Shown here piece after piece: positions 35,181-43,158 of a stretch of DNA of 64,000 bases. The translations under genes and the position numbers were made by a program. The DNA comes from Gemmatimonadota bacterium (GTDB lineage: Bacteria > Gemmatimonadota > Gemmatimonadetes > Gemmatimonadales > Gemmatimonadaceae): assembly GCA_016704465.1 (NCBI GenBank), contig JADJAD010000001.1:620001-684000 (forward strand). The letters are read 5' to 3'. Below the pieces are notes generated by a model that worked only from the letters and a program-made list of their open reading frames with translations, was not told the origin of the DNA and did not search any database. Each line of letters opens with the position of its first letter. The first letter of the stretch is position 1.

Positions 35181-35585
35181 CTACTTCTTCTGGGCGTCCT
35201 TGAGCCACTTCACGGCGGCCTTGAACGCCTTCTCCTTGCCGCCATGTCCCGCGTCGCCAAAGAACGCCCGGTGCTTCGGACGCCATGCTCCTTCCTTGGT
35301 GCGGTGGTAGCCGACCCGCACGAAGAAGCCGTGGGTGCGCGTGGACTCCTGATCGATACGGCTGATCCCGGGCACGGTCGCGATGCCACCCTTCTTCTTC
35401 GCCGCCGGCTTCCGGGCAGCGGACTTGGCCGCCGCCTTTCCCGCAGGCTTGCTTGCAGGCTTGCCGGCAGTCTTGGCCGACTTCGCGGTCGACTTGGACT
35501 TCGACGCCGACTTCGACTTGGAGGCGGCCGACTTGGCCGGCGACTTCCGGGCAGCGGCCTTCCGGGGTGCTTTCTTCGCGGCCAT
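35181..35585 (-). CDS. Histone-H1-like / AP2-like DNA-binding protein
   Basis: A 134-residue protein in two parts. Residues 1-70 are almost only Lys, Ala, Ser and Pro (MAAKKAPRKAAARKSPAKSA), in the style of the histone H1 C-terminal tail. Residues about 72-134 read GISRIDQEST, HGFFVRVGYH and FFGDAGHGGKEKAFKAAVKWL, which matches the bacterial AP2-like DNA-binding fold. The start ATG 35585 gives a clean charged N-terminus. A nucleoid-associated role is likely; the fusion of the two parts is uncommon. It converges on nothing and stands alone. Confidence 0.8.
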   Translation of the reverse strand: MAAKKAPRKAAARKSPAKSAASKSKSASKSKSTAKSAKTAGKPASKPAGKAAAKSAARKPAAKKKGGIATVPGISRIDQESTRTHGFFVRVGYHRTKEGAWRPKHRAFFGDAGHGGKEKAFKAAVKWLKDAQKK

Positions 35586-36059
35586 GTGGATCTCGGGCTG
35601 GGTTGCCAGCGCCTGACGAGCGCCGGTCAACGACACGTGGGGGAGGGGGATGGACCGATGCGAACGACACGCGTCGGTCGGCAGGCGCGCCTAGTATACA
35701 ACGTTTGGGACGAATTCGCGCCCCCAAGCCGGCGGCCGCGTAAGGCAAGACTACCGTTAGGCCTTCACGGTCACAAACTCCCGAGTTCCAGAAGGCCCGC
35801 CAGGGGTGCCTGACGCGCGGTGCCTGACGCGCGGTGCCTGACGCGCGGTGCCTGACGCGTAGTGCCTCACGCGCAGTGCCTCACGCGCAGTGCCTCACGC
35901 GCAGTGCCTGACGAGGGAACGGGATGAACGGTGCGTACGAGGGGAGTGGCCGCGGACTGCAAACGCTGGCAACTGCGCTATAGGGTCCCGCGGGGGGGGC
36001 GCCCGTCCTCGGGGAGGTTCGGAGCGGACCGCCGCCGCCCGCCGCCTCACGGCGTCCCG
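35586..36059. other. Long non-coding gap with 14-mer tandem repeats
   Basis: A 474-base gap between minus-strand genes. It contains the tandem repeat at 35805-35916, a GC skew rich in GCCT blocks, and CGTTAGGCC at 35756. Apparent frames crossing it are low-complexity shadows. It should also hold the promoter of the histone-like/AP2-like gene (35586-35700), where AT content rises (around 35695-35705), but I cannot assign boxes. Confidence 0.5.
35805..35916. repeat. Eight tandem 14-bp repeats
   Basis: Eight consecutive 14-bp units of the form (G/A)GTGCCT(G/C)ACGCGC begin at 35805, 35819, 35833, 35847, 35861, 35875, 35889 and 35903; the last degenerates to ACGAGG. Units 1-4 have GGTGCCTGACGCG, units 5-7 have AGTGCCTCACGCG, so the array has diverged in blocks. 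There are no spacers, so it is not CRISPR. It lies in the non-coding gap 35586-36059. Confidence 0.9.
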
Positions 36060-36371
36060 TCAGTACCAGCTCCAGAGGAAAAACCACGCGTACAGGGCGA
36101 CCGTCCACCCGCCGAGCAGGAGACCTCCGCGCCAGGCCCTCCACCCCCGCACCCCGTGCTCGCCCGACCACCACAGCGCTCCGAGCGGGACGGCGACCAG
36201 CAGCAGCGCACAGAGCACACCCCAAACACCGCCCAGCAGCGGCGTTAGGGCTGCGTCCATCGCCAGGTACGCCCCGGCGCCGAGCAGTGCGGCTGGCCCC
36301 AGCGCGCGGCGCGCGCGCCGTTGGGACGGGGGCGTCCGGTCGAAGGCACATCGTCGAGGGGAGGGGCGCAT
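36060..36371 (-). CDS. Small membrane protein downstream of CPBP protease
   Basis: A 103-residue protein starting MRPSPRRCAFDRTPPSQRRA at ATG 36371. It has a basic N-terminus and three hydrophobic segments (about 23-45, 46-65 and 85-102), ending TVALYAWFFLWSWY. The gene is 53 bases downstream of the CPBP protease on the same strand. No family is recognised; small partner proteins are frequent beside such proteases. Confidence 0.5.
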   Translation of the reverse strand: MRPSPRRCAFDRTPPSQRRARRALGPAALLGAGAYLAMDAALTPLLGGVWGVLCALLLVAVPLGALWWSGEHGVRGWRAWRGGLLLGGWTVALYAWFFLWSWY

Positions 36372-36424
36372 GCCTCGTGTACGCCGCAGAGCGCCGCCCG
36401 GATGGGTCCCAGCTCGCTGCCGTG

Positions 36425-37135
36425 TCAGCCCGGAACGCCGCCGCCCGCCAGCGGCACCCCCTCCACCGGATATCCCAGGCGCGCGCCGTACCACCCGTAC
36501 GCTAGCCCGGCGACCACGTCGTACGTCGCGTGCACCGCGATGGCCGCCGCAAGGCCCCCGGTCTGCCACACGAAGGCCTGGAATACGAGGGCCACGCCGG
36601 TCAGGATCGCCGAGGCGCGCCCCCCTTGCACCAGGTGCGCCGCCCCGAACACGACCGCGGCGACGATCGCCGCCGACAGCGGACTGCCAAGGACGCGCTG
36701 CAGGAGCGCGAACAGGACACAACGATACGCCACCTCCTCGCCGATGCCTGCGGCGAGCGAGACGCCCACCCACAACACACGCTCGCCCCGCGTGCGCGGC
36801 ATGGTGAAATAGGCGATCCGATCCCGCCGACGCACCGCGGCTCGCCACATCGGTCGCCCGGCCGCGATGAGCCCCACCGTCAGCAGCACCGCCATGACGG
36901 CCGCGCCGCTGGGGCGCGTTACTGCCCACGGAATCGCGATCGACTCTCGACCGGCAACCCACACCGCCAGGCCCAGCAACAACACCTGCTGCCCGATGAC
37001 AGAAAACAGGAACAGTGGGCGAGGCGGCAGCGCCTGCCGGCCGATCTCGCGGGCGCTGTACCCCGCCCCCGACGGCACCGCGAGCCCGACCACGAGCAGG
37101 TAGCCCCACCCCTCGATCCCGACCGCGTCAGCCAA
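36425..37135 (-). CDS. CPBP-family intramembrane glutamic protease
   Basis: A 236-residue membrane protein with about seven helices. The catalytic motifs are present: GIGEEVAYRCVLFALLQ (the EExxxR motif), VFGAAHLVQGG (the second-motif His) and VHATYDVVAGLAYGWYGA (the last-motif His). These enzymes, related to CAAX prenyl proteases, cleave peptides within the membrane and are often linked to bacteriocin or stress pathways. The start MADAVGIEGWGYLLVVGLA is at ATG 37135. Confidence 0.85.
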   Translation of the reverse strand: MADAVGIEGWGYLLVVGLAVPSGAGYSAREIGRQALPPRPLFLFSVIGQQVLLLGLAVWVAGRESIAIPWAVTRPSGAAVMAVLLTVGLIAAGRPMWRAAVRRRDRIAYFTMPRTRGERVLWVGVSLAAGIGEEVAYRCVLFALLQRVLGSPLSAAIVAAVVFGAAHLVQGGRASAILTGVALVFQAFVWQTGGLAAAIAVHATYDVVAGLAYGWYGARLGYPVEGVPLAGGGVPG

Positions 37136-37156
37136 CGCAGCGGGACGTGTGTGTCG

Positions 37157-37444
37157 TCACTGCTGGAATCGCTCCCGAAACCGCTGGAACCCCTTCTGTA
37201 TGTCGCCCGCCAGCTCGCGGGTGGCGTCGCCGAGGTCGTCCAGCACCTTGCCGTCGCCGTCCTTGTCGAACGACGCGACCTTCGCCTTGAGCTCGGCCAT
37301 CTTTTCGTCGAGCTGGGCGTCGAGCTTCGTCAGTTCATCCTTCGCGTCGGCCTTGGCCAGGTGCAGCTTCACGCGCAGCTCGTCCCGCTCGCGCTGCAGG
37401 TCGGCCATCATCGCACTGGCCTTGTCGCTCCATTCACTCATCAT
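37157..37444 (-). CDS. Coiled-coil protein, DUF-type
   Basis: A 95-residue protein starting MMSEWSDKASAMMADLQRE, with GAGGA-type ribosome binding site (GAGGAC) just upstream. Residues 15-60 form a charged coiled coil (RDELRVKLHLAKADAKDEL, KLDAQLDEKMAELKAKV), and a Ca-binding-like DKDGDGKV follows. It ends with a Gln/Arg/Phe-rich tail. It is predicted soluble. The function is unknown, although similar proteins occur near stress genes. It is downstream of the YbjQ gene on the same strand. Confidence 0.65.
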   Translation of the reverse strand: MMSEWSDKASAMMADLQRERDELRVKLHLAKADAKDELTKLDAQLDEKMAELKAKVASFDKDGDGKVLDDLGDATRELAGDIQKGFQRFRERFQQ

Positions 37445-37479
37445 GTCCTCATTGTGTAGGGTGTGCGTCGCGCCTGCAT

Positions 37480-37821
37480 TCAGGGAGTGTGCGGCACCGG
37501 CGTGACGCGTACTGCCGTGCCGTAGCACAGGACTTCGGTCACGCCGCTCATGATCTCCGTCCCGTCGTACCGGACACACAGGACGGCGTTCGCGCCCAGC
37601 TCCTCGGCATGGGCAATCATCTGGGCGAAGGCGTCACTGCGCGTGCGCTCGCACAAGGCAGTCATCAGCGTGATGTTACCGCCAACCAGCGTCTGCAGCC
37701 CCGCGCCGATCGTGCCGAACAACGATCGGGAGCGCACCACGATCCCGCGCACGACGCCCAGCGTCTCGTCGATGCGGTATCCGTCCAGCGTCATCGCCAT
37801 CGTCACCATCGACGCCTTCAT
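37480..37821 (-). CDS. YbjQ/UPF0145-family protein
   Basis: A 113-residue protein with the YbjQ features GVVRGIVVRSRSLFGTIGAGLQ, a G-rich turn before GGNITLMTALCERTRSDAF, the helix AFAQMIAHAEELGANAVLCVRYDG and a terminal strand VTEVLCYGTAVRV. The fold forms homopentamers in relatives; the cellular role is not known. The start ATG 37821 (MKASMVTMAMTLDGYRID) fits the family length of about 105-115 residues. Confidence 0.85.
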   Translation of the reverse strand: MKASMVTMAMTLDGYRIDETLGVVRGIVVRSRSLFGTIGAGLQTLVGGNITLMTALCERTRSDAFAQMIAHAEELGANAVLCVRYDGTEIMSGVTEVLCYGTAVRVTPVPHTP

Positions 37822-38027
37822 CGTCCCTCGCTCGTGTGGGTGGAACCGAGCGGGGCGCCCCCTTTCGATGGCGCCCCTGAACTCCTGCGACCCGTACGAT
37901 CGCGGCCCGGGATTCGTGTCGAGGCTCGCGCCGAGATGCATACCGGCAGTCCCGTCCACGACAGTGCCGGCGGCGAGTTGGCGCCCCGCGCCGACATTCG
38001 GTCGTGCACCACGCGCAGGATCGCCCG

Positions 38028-38573
38028 CTAGAACCGGAACCCGAAGAGCGCCGAGATCAGCGACCGCTCCCGGTGCTGCAGCACTTCGGCGTCACCCGCC
38101 CCCTGCAAGCGATGCATGCGCGCCTCGACAAACGGACGATAGCGAGCCCCCGCGTAGTCGACGCCCACGCCACCGTGCACGCCGAGCGCGACCCCCGCAG
38201 TTCCGGTCTGCTCGTACGCCCCGCCGCCAGCGAGCAGGTACGGTGCAAAATCGCGCACCTCGCGCCGGTAGAAGAGCCCGCCCACGGCAGCCATCGTGCG
38301 CGTCGACTGCCCGCCGAACACCAGGTCACCCACCGACAACGCCCGCGAGGGCGTCTGCGAGTACAGCAGGTCCACCCGGACCCCGAACCCCGAAGTGCGC
38401 GGTCCCAGCTCCGCCGAGGCCTGCACCTGACCGCCGATGGTGCCGTCGCGAGGCAACGACATCCCGCCCGCGACACGATAGTCTTGCGCGGCCGCCGGGA
38501 CGGCGAGGCACAGTGCCGTCGCCAATACCGTCAGCCGCACGTGCCGCCGCCCGCCCGCAGAATCAATGCGCAT
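38028..38573 (-). CDS. Small outer-membrane beta-barrel-like protein
   Basis: A 181-residue protein with a signal peptide (LTVLATALCLAVPAAAQ). The mature part consists of alternating amphipathic strands with aromatic girdles (GFGVRVDLLYSQTP, TMAAVGGLFYRREV, GARYRPFVEARMH) and ends with Phe in GFRF, the usual C-terminal signal of an outer-membrane protein. It supports a Gram-negative envelope. The start ATG 38573 is chosen because it gives the signal peptide; the frame is open upstream. Confidence 0.75.
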   Translation of the reverse strand: MRIDSAGGRRHVRLTVLATALCLAVPAAAQDYRVAGGMSLPRDGTIGGQVQASAELGPRTSGFGVRVDLLYSQTPSRALSVGDLVFGGQSTRTMAAVGGLFYRREVRDFAPYLLAGGGAYEQTGTAGVALGVHGGVGVDYAGARYRPFVEARMHRLQGAGDAEVLQHRERSLISALFGFRF

Positions 38574-38693
38574 CGTACTACCTCCTCGCCTCGGGTGATC
38601 CGGTGCCGCAGCCCGCCGGCCCCGCCATCTCAGTATGCTCGATCTCCAGTCGGGAGGCAACGCGACGTCGCCGGGCGCCAGGACCGTCCGTCG

Positions 38694-39497
38694 CTACGGC
38701 CGCAGGTGCATCGCAGCCAGCAGTTCCTTGACCAGCTTGGCACAGACGGTCGCCGTCACCGTGTCCAGGTCGCGGCGCGGGTTGTACTCCACGAGATCGG
38801 CGCCAACAATCGGCTGCTCGATCCCCTGTACCAGTCCCACCACCTCCCGAACGGTCATCCCGCCCGGCTCCCGGTGCGACACACCGGGGGCGTACGCAGG
38901 GTCGAGCACATCCACGTCCAGCGACACGTACACCGGATGGCGCAGGGTGAATCGCTCCCCCGCCGTCCATCGTCGCATGTCGATCACCTCAACCCCGAAC
39001 CGGTCAGCCTGCTCACGCTGGTGCCGCGTCATGGCCCGGACGCCGACCTGCACCAGCTGGTCGGCCAACCCCGCCTCCATGATGCGGGCGAACGGGCAGG
39101 CGTGCGAGTGAGAGTCCCCCTCGAACTCGTGGTACAGGTCGTTGTGCGCGTCGAGGTGCAGGATGGTCAGGCGCGGGTGATGCCGGCGCACCGCGCACAC
39201 CACCGGATACGTGATCGAATGGTCGCCGCCGAGCACGAACGGCCGACGCCCCTGCGAGAGGAGCGTCTCCACCCCGCGCTCGATCGCCTCCCGTGGCGCA
39301 TCGCCCAGCGACACGTCGCCGGCATCGTCCCAGACAGCGCCTCGCACAACCTCGACCAGCCCCTCGCTCCACGCGTTCGACGCCGGCGATTCCAGCTCCC
39401 GACGAATCGCCGCCGGCGCCTCCGCCGGACCGCGCAGGAACGACGAGCTGGCGTCGTAACAGGCGCCGAGCAGCGTCGGCACGCCGGTGCCCGTCAT
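38694..39497 (-). CDS. Arginase/agmatinase-family ureohydrolase
   Basis: A 267-residue metalloenzyme that hydrolyses a guanidino compound to urea and an amine. The dinuclear manganese ligands are in PFVLGGDHSITY, LDAHNDLYHEFEGDSHSH and VSLDVDVLDPAYAPGVSH. The substrate could be arginine, agmatine, guanidinobutyrate or another guanidine. The start ATG 39497 (MTGTGVPTLLG) overlaps the stop of the creatininase gene (ATGA), so the two are translationally coupled. This links it to breakdown of creatinine-like or guanidino amides rather than simple arginine use. Confidence 0.85.
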   Translation of the reverse strand: MTGTGVPTLLGACYDASSSFLRGPAEAPAAIRRELESPASNAWSEGLVEVVRGAVWDDAGDVSLGDAPREAIERGVETLLSQGRRPFVLGGDHSITYPVVCAVRRHHPRLTILHLDAHNDLYHEFEGDSHSHACPFARIMEAGLADQLVQVGVRAMTRHQREQADRFGVEVIDMRRWTAGERFTLRHPVYVSLDVDVLDPAYAPGVSHREPGGMTVREVVGLVQGIEQPIVGADLVEYNPRRDLDTVTATVCAKLVKELLAAMHLRP

Positions 39498-40258
39498 TCG
39501 TACAGGGCGTCGAGGTCGGCAGCGGCCAGCTCCACGAAGTACCCCGCCAAGCGTTCGGCCGCATCCTTCACGAAGCGTTCGCCGGTGGCCGCGGTCGACT
39601 CGGCCGGGTTCCCGACCCCGGTATCGGACGTGACGCTGGGCCAGTCGCGCTGTGCCCACGCCCACCCCTCACGCAGCGCGGCAATGCGGAAGCGCCGGGC
39701 CTCCCCGGCCCCCGCCTCATCCAGCCCCCGCACCTGCGTCGGGGCCAGGTGCATCATCACGCTCGTTTCCAGCGCCCCGGCGTGGTCGCCCGGTTCACGG
39801 AAATAGCGCCCCGCGTCCAGCACGGTCCACCAGTTCACGTACGACAGGAACAGCGGCGTGTGCGGTTGCAGCTCGCGGAGGATCGGCTTGAAGTCGTTGC
39901 CCCCATGCCCGTTCACCACCACCAGCTTTCGCGCCCCGTGCGGCTCGATGGCCCGCAGCACATCGCGCAGCACGACCAGCTGGGTGGACGGATTGAGGTT
40001 CACGCAGTAGGGCACCGCCAGCTGCCCGGTGTTCACCCCGAACGGAATCGCCGGCAGCACCACCACGCGAGCACCCCGATCCCAGGCGATGCCGGCCGCG
40101 GCAATCGCGACCTCGCTGGCTTCCACCACGTCCGTGGCGTACGGCAGGTGCGTGTTGTGGGCCTCCGTGGCCCCCCACGGGAGGACCACCACCTCGTATC
40201 GCGCGTCGCGGACCGTCGGCCACGTCGACTCGGCAAGGACCCACGGTCTCGTCGTCAT
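39494..40258 (-). CDS. Creatininase-family amidohydrolase
   Basis: A 254-residue hydrolase. Metal-site motifs of the creatininase family are all recognisable: LPWGATEAHNTHLPYATD, VVNGHGGNDFKPI and EPGDHAGALETSVMMHLAP. Members open cyclic amides such as creatinine, or hydrolyse formamide-type amides in cofactor or riboflavin-degradation pathways. The neighbouring arginase overlaps its stop, which favours a guanidino-compound pathway. The start is ATG 40258. Confidence 0.87.
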   Translation of the reverse strand: MTTRPWVLAESTWPTVRDARYEVVVLPWGATEAHNTHLPYATDVVEASEVAIAAAGIAWDRGARVVVLPAIPFGVNTGQLAVPYCVNLNPSTQLVVLRDVLRAIEPHGARKLVVVNGHGGNDFKPILRELQPHTPLFLSYVNWWTVLDAGRYFREPGDHAGALETSVMMHLAPTQVRGLDEAGAGEARRFRIAALREGWAWAQRDWPSVTSDTGVGNPAESTAATGERFVKDAAERLAGYFVELAAADLDALYE

Positions 40259-40330
40259 GCGTCAAGTGTCACACGCGGCGGCGTCGGGCGCCAGAGCGCC
40301 GTTAGGCAGGCGCGGAGAACAGAGGACGCG

Positions 40331-40807
40331 TCAGTCGACGCGAAGGATCGAGACGCGTGGCGCACGCAGCAGGACCGGGGGACCGCCAGAACCCGACACC
40401 GCGGCGACAACATCGATCGAGTCACCGGCCGCCCAGCGAGGTCCATCGCGCACGACGAACTCCACCGTGCGGGCGTTATCCCCGCGGGGCTGCTCCTCGC
40501 GGGCCGCCACCTGCACAACCTCCGTGCCGCGCACCAAGTACACCCCGTCCACTGCCACGGCGCCGGGTACCCCGACCGAATCGACCGCCTGCAAGCGCAG
40601 GATGGCGATGAGGGGATCGCCGACATCGCCGACGATCGGCTGGAACGACCGCCACGCCTCGACCTCGAGCAGCAGCGTCACCGGCCCGGCACTGACCCGC
40701 GTGGCGGCGGCGCGCAGCTCGTCAGCGCCACGCATCGCCGATTCCCCCGATGGGGCAGGCGCGCAGGCCCCCAACAGAAGCGCCGCGGCCGCGATCAGGG
40801 CGCGCAC
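40331..40807 (-). CDS. Lipoprotein of unknown function
   Basis: A 158-residue protein starting at GTG 40807 (MRALIAAAALLLGACAPAP), a clear lipobox. The mature part is all-beta with SAGPVTLLLEVEAWRSFQP, YLVRGTEVVQVAAREE and VVAAVSGSGGPPVLLRAPRVSILRVD. It looks like a small beta-sandwich. No known domain recognised. It is downstream of the DUF411 gene, with 11 bases between the two. Confidence 0.65.
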   Translation of the reverse strand: MRALIAAAALLLGACAPAPSGESAMRGADELRAAATRVSAGPVTLLLEVEAWRSFQPIVGDVGDPLIAILRLQAVDSVGVPGAVAVDGVYLVRGTEVVQVAAREEQPRGDNARTVEFVVRDGPRWAAGDSIDVVAAVSGSGGPPVLLRAPRVSILRVD

Positions 40808-40818
40808 CCGGCACCCCG

Positions 40819-41319
40819 TCAGTGGCTGGCGAAGACTTTCGTCGTCCCCGACTTCGTGAAGGCGACGACGTCGTACTTGTCCGCGCGCCGGCCTGGCACC
40901 TCCATCCCGGGGCTCCCCACCGGCATGCCCGGGACCGCGATTCCCGCGATGGCCGGTTTCTCCTTCAAGAGGCGCTCGATGTCGGCCGCCGGGACATGCC
41001 CCTCGACCACGTACCCGTTCACGATCGCGGTGTGACAGGACGCGAGCCGAGGACCGACCCCGAGCCGAGTCTTGCGCTGCTGGAGCTCCTCGTCGGAGAT
41101 GTCGAACACCTCGGCCTGAAACCCGGCGGCGCGCACATGGTCGACCCAGGCCTTGCAGCAGCCGCAGGTCGGCGACTTGTACACCTGGATGACCGTCTTG
41201 GCAGAAACGTCGCGCGCCGCCACCGCGACGCTCGACGAGTCGTCTCGCGCGGCCGACGCCCCCGCGACGGTGAACAGCAAGGCGAACGAGGCGAGGAGAA
41301 CGGTCGAGGTGCGCTTCAT
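40819..41319 (-). CDS. DUF411-family secreted metal-binding protein
   Basis: A 166-residue protein with a signal peptide (STVLLASFALLFTVAGASA). The DUF411 motif YKSPTCGCCKAWVDHVRAAG includes the CGCC. LGVGPRLASCHTAIVNGYVVEGHVPAADIERLL and GIAVPGMPVGSPGME follow, all typical. DUF411 proteins are periplasmic and are often near copper or silver resistance genes; no such gene is next to it here. The start ATG 41319 places the signal peptide correctly. Confidence 0.88.
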   Translation of the reverse strand: MKRTSTVLLASFALLFTVAGASAARDDSSSVAVAARDVSAKTVIQVYKSPTCGCCKAWVDHVRAAGFQAEVFDISDEELQQRKTRLGVGPRLASCHTAIVNGYVVEGHVPAADIERLLKEKPAIAGIAVPGMPVGSPGMEVPGRRADKYDVVAFTKSGTTKVFASH

Positions 41320-41480
41320 CAGGGAGCGTGGGATGCGGGGATCGCGTGACGTCTGGCGCATGGACCTGCCAGACCTGCCAGCATCGGCGGGGCGCCCTCG
41401 GTGGGACGCCCTTGGACCCTAGCCGAGCTTCGCACGGGGCGCAACCCATCGGGCGCGCCGCCCGCCGACGGATCGGCCGG

Positions 41481-41708
41481 TCAGCGACGTGACTCGTTGT
41501 ACAGTACGGTCGCCCCGACCCCAGGGAGCGCCACAACCACTGCCCCCAGGGTCCAGCACAGCACGTCGCAGGCACGACGGTCGGCGTCGTAGCGCCAGTT
41601 GCCGACGCGCACCAGCCCGGCCGCCGCGAGCATACCTAACGCCGACCCGCCGAGCGTGGTCGCGAGCATGAGTGCGAGCACTCGGCGTCCGCCATCACTC
41701 CTGCCCAT
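41481..41708 (-). CDS. Small membrane protein, two helices
   Basis: A 75-residue protein MGRSDGGRRVLALMLATTLG with two membrane helices (about 10-33 and 48-67). The start overlaps the end of the DUF6982-like gene by 14 bases, which supports real translation and coupling. Function unknown. Composition agrees with that of the surrounding genes. Confidence 0.5.
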   Translation of the reverse strand: MGRSDGGRRVLALMLATTLGGSALGMLAAAGLVRVGNWRYDADRRACDVLCWTLGAVVVALPGVGATVLYNESRR

Positions 41709-42111
41709 CGGATACCTCCGCCGGCGCTACGCCCTGCATGGCCGCGCCATTCACCAGGATGCGCACGTTGTTGCTGGTCGAGTCCACCGGGACGAGAAAG
41801 AAGTAGGTGGTCTGAGGGGGATACCGCGTACAGAGCCCGCGGATCTTCTCCCCGTCGCCAAAGGTGACGTCGACCAGATGGCTCCCTCGTAGCCGAGGGT
41901 CGACCGGCTCGATCTCCTGCCCTTCGACATGCTTCGGGTCGCCATCCAGCGACTTCACGAAGAAGAGCGCCTTGAGCTCATCCAGCCGCACCTGCGTCAT
42001 CGCGCCTTCGCCCTCCCGCAGGTGGCAGATGGGGCGGTTGGGTGACACATCCAGGCTGCTCCCCTTGAGCACGCGTCCGTCGAGGTAGCGCGCGATCACC
42101 TTGTTGGCCAT
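41695..42111 (-). CDS. Conserved small protein (DUF6982-like, PilZ-like)
   Basis: A 138-residue cytoplasmic protein starting MANKVIARYLDGRVLKGSSL. It reads DVSPNRPICHLREGE, RLDELKALFFVKSLDG and HLVDVTFGDGEKIRGLCTRY, a beta-rich fold that I recall as the DUF6982 type, which resembles PilZ-like barrels. It may bind a nucleotide second messenger, but I do not see the RxxxR motif of c-di-GMP-binding PilZ. It lies upstream of, and overlaps by 14 bases, a small membrane-protein gene. Confidence 0.65.
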   Translation of the reverse strand: MANKVIARYLDGRVLKGSSLDVSPNRPICHLREGEGAMTQVRLDELKALFFVKSLDGDPKHVEGQEIEPVDPRLRGSHLVDVTFGDGEKIRGLCTRYPPQTTYFFLVPVDSTSNNVRILVNGAAMQGVAPAEVSDGQE

Positions 42112-42227
42112 TGCGGTATTGCTCCCGGCGCGTGGGAAATACCGGGCGTCTGACGGTGCCCGACAATTCCGCCAAGTTATGCGCAACCCCCAGAGGGAAC
42201 AGGGGATCGCGATCATCCTCACACTGC

Positions 42228-42737
42228 TCAGGTGAGATCCTTCCGGTAGCGCACCAGGTCGGCGCGATAGCCGGCCTGCTCGTACACCCTCCGCGCGCGT
42301 CCATTGCCCTCGAACACGCTCAGCGTGAGGCGATCGAACCCCTCGGCCCGCCCCCACGCGTCGGCCGCCGCGAGCAAGACGCGCCCCACCCCACGCCCTT
42401 CGGCCTCCTGCACCACCGCCAGCACCCCGACATGGCCGTGTCGCAGCCCGGTGAAGTAGTCGTGCTTCGTCTCGAGAAAGAGCACACCCAGCACCCGGTC
42501 CAGCGCGTCGACGGCGACGTGCAGCGCGCCACCCTCGGGCAGTTGCTCGAACGCCTCGGCCATGACCCGGCTCTCTCCGGCCGCCACGCTCCCGGCCGGC
42601 ACATTCTCCGGCAGTCCGAACGCTTCCAGTCGCGGCATGAGGGCAAGCACTGCGTCCCGATCGGCGGGCCGGGCGGGGCGCACCGACACGTCTCCCGGGG
42701 GCGACAGAGGCGGCGGCGAGTCGATTCGAGCAGACAT
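42228..42737 (-). CDS. GNAT-family N-acetyltransferase
   Basis: A 169-residue acetyltransferase starting MSARIDSPPPLSPPGDVSVR at ATG 42737. The acetyl-CoA-binding motif A is VGVLAVVQEAEGRGVGRVLL, followed by DRLTLSVFEGNGRARRVYEQ and AGYRADLVRYRKDL. The substrate cannot be predicted. An upstream ATG at 42836 would add 33 residues unlike the family, so I reject it. Confidence 0.85.
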   Translation of the reverse strand: MSARIDSPPPLSPPGDVSVRPARPADRDAVLALMPRLEAFGLPENVPAGSVAAGESRVMAEAFEQLPEGGALHVAVDALDRVLGVLFLETKHDYFTGLRHGHVGVLAVVQEAEGRGVGRVLLAAADAWGRAEGFDRLTLSVFEGNGRARRVYEQAGYRADLVRYRKDLT

Positions 42738-42859
42738 GGAACCGGCGGTCGTGGGTTTACGTAGGGACACGCACCGGCGAATCGGCGCGAGAGGCATTCG
42801 ACTCTGGCTCGCGATGGCTCGCCCGATGCGATTCACTGCGCGCGGAACTCCCCGCCGCG

Positions 42860-43144
42860 ATGTTACCCGTTCAAAAGGCGCAGGCGCTCATGGAAGAGAT
42901 CAAGGTCGCGGGCGGCAACCTCAAGGCCAAGCTCAACGAGTTGATCCGCGAAGGAAACATCCGCCGTATCGTCATCCGGAACCCCAAGGGGCGTACGCTG
43001 CTCGACCTCCCGCTGGCCGCGGGCGTCGCCGGCGCCGTGCTCCTCCCCTTCTGGGCAGCCGTCGGCACGCTCGCCGCCCTCGCCACCGACTACACGATCG
43101 GCGTGGAGCGCGACCCGGGTGTGACGGTGCAGAAGCCGGACTGA
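42860..43144 (+). CDS. DUF4342 protein
   Basis: A 94-residue protein whose core EEIKVAGGNLKAKLNELIRE and GNIRRIVIRNPKGRTLLDLP, followed by a glycine-rich membrane segment, is the DUF4342 signature. The membrane segment (about 52-78) anchors it. It contains the rare Leu codon TTA as codon 2. ATG 42890 (MEEIKV) is an alternative start that fits the domain equally well. Function unknown. Confidence 0.8.
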   Translation: MLPVQKAQALMEEIKVAGGNLKAKLNELIREGNIRRIVIRNPKGRTLLDLPLAAGVAGAVLLPFWAAVGTLAALATDYTIGVERDPGVTVQKPD

Positions 43145-43158
43145 GCCGACCGGTTGAC

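Noticed and set aside
35805..35916. CRISPR array
   Set aside because: The units are contiguous 14-mers without unique spacers, and no cas genes are present.
42738..42836. N-terminal extension of the GNAT gene from ATG 42836
   Set aside because: The added residues are unlike GNAT proteins and would overlap the region upstream of the DUF4342 gene.
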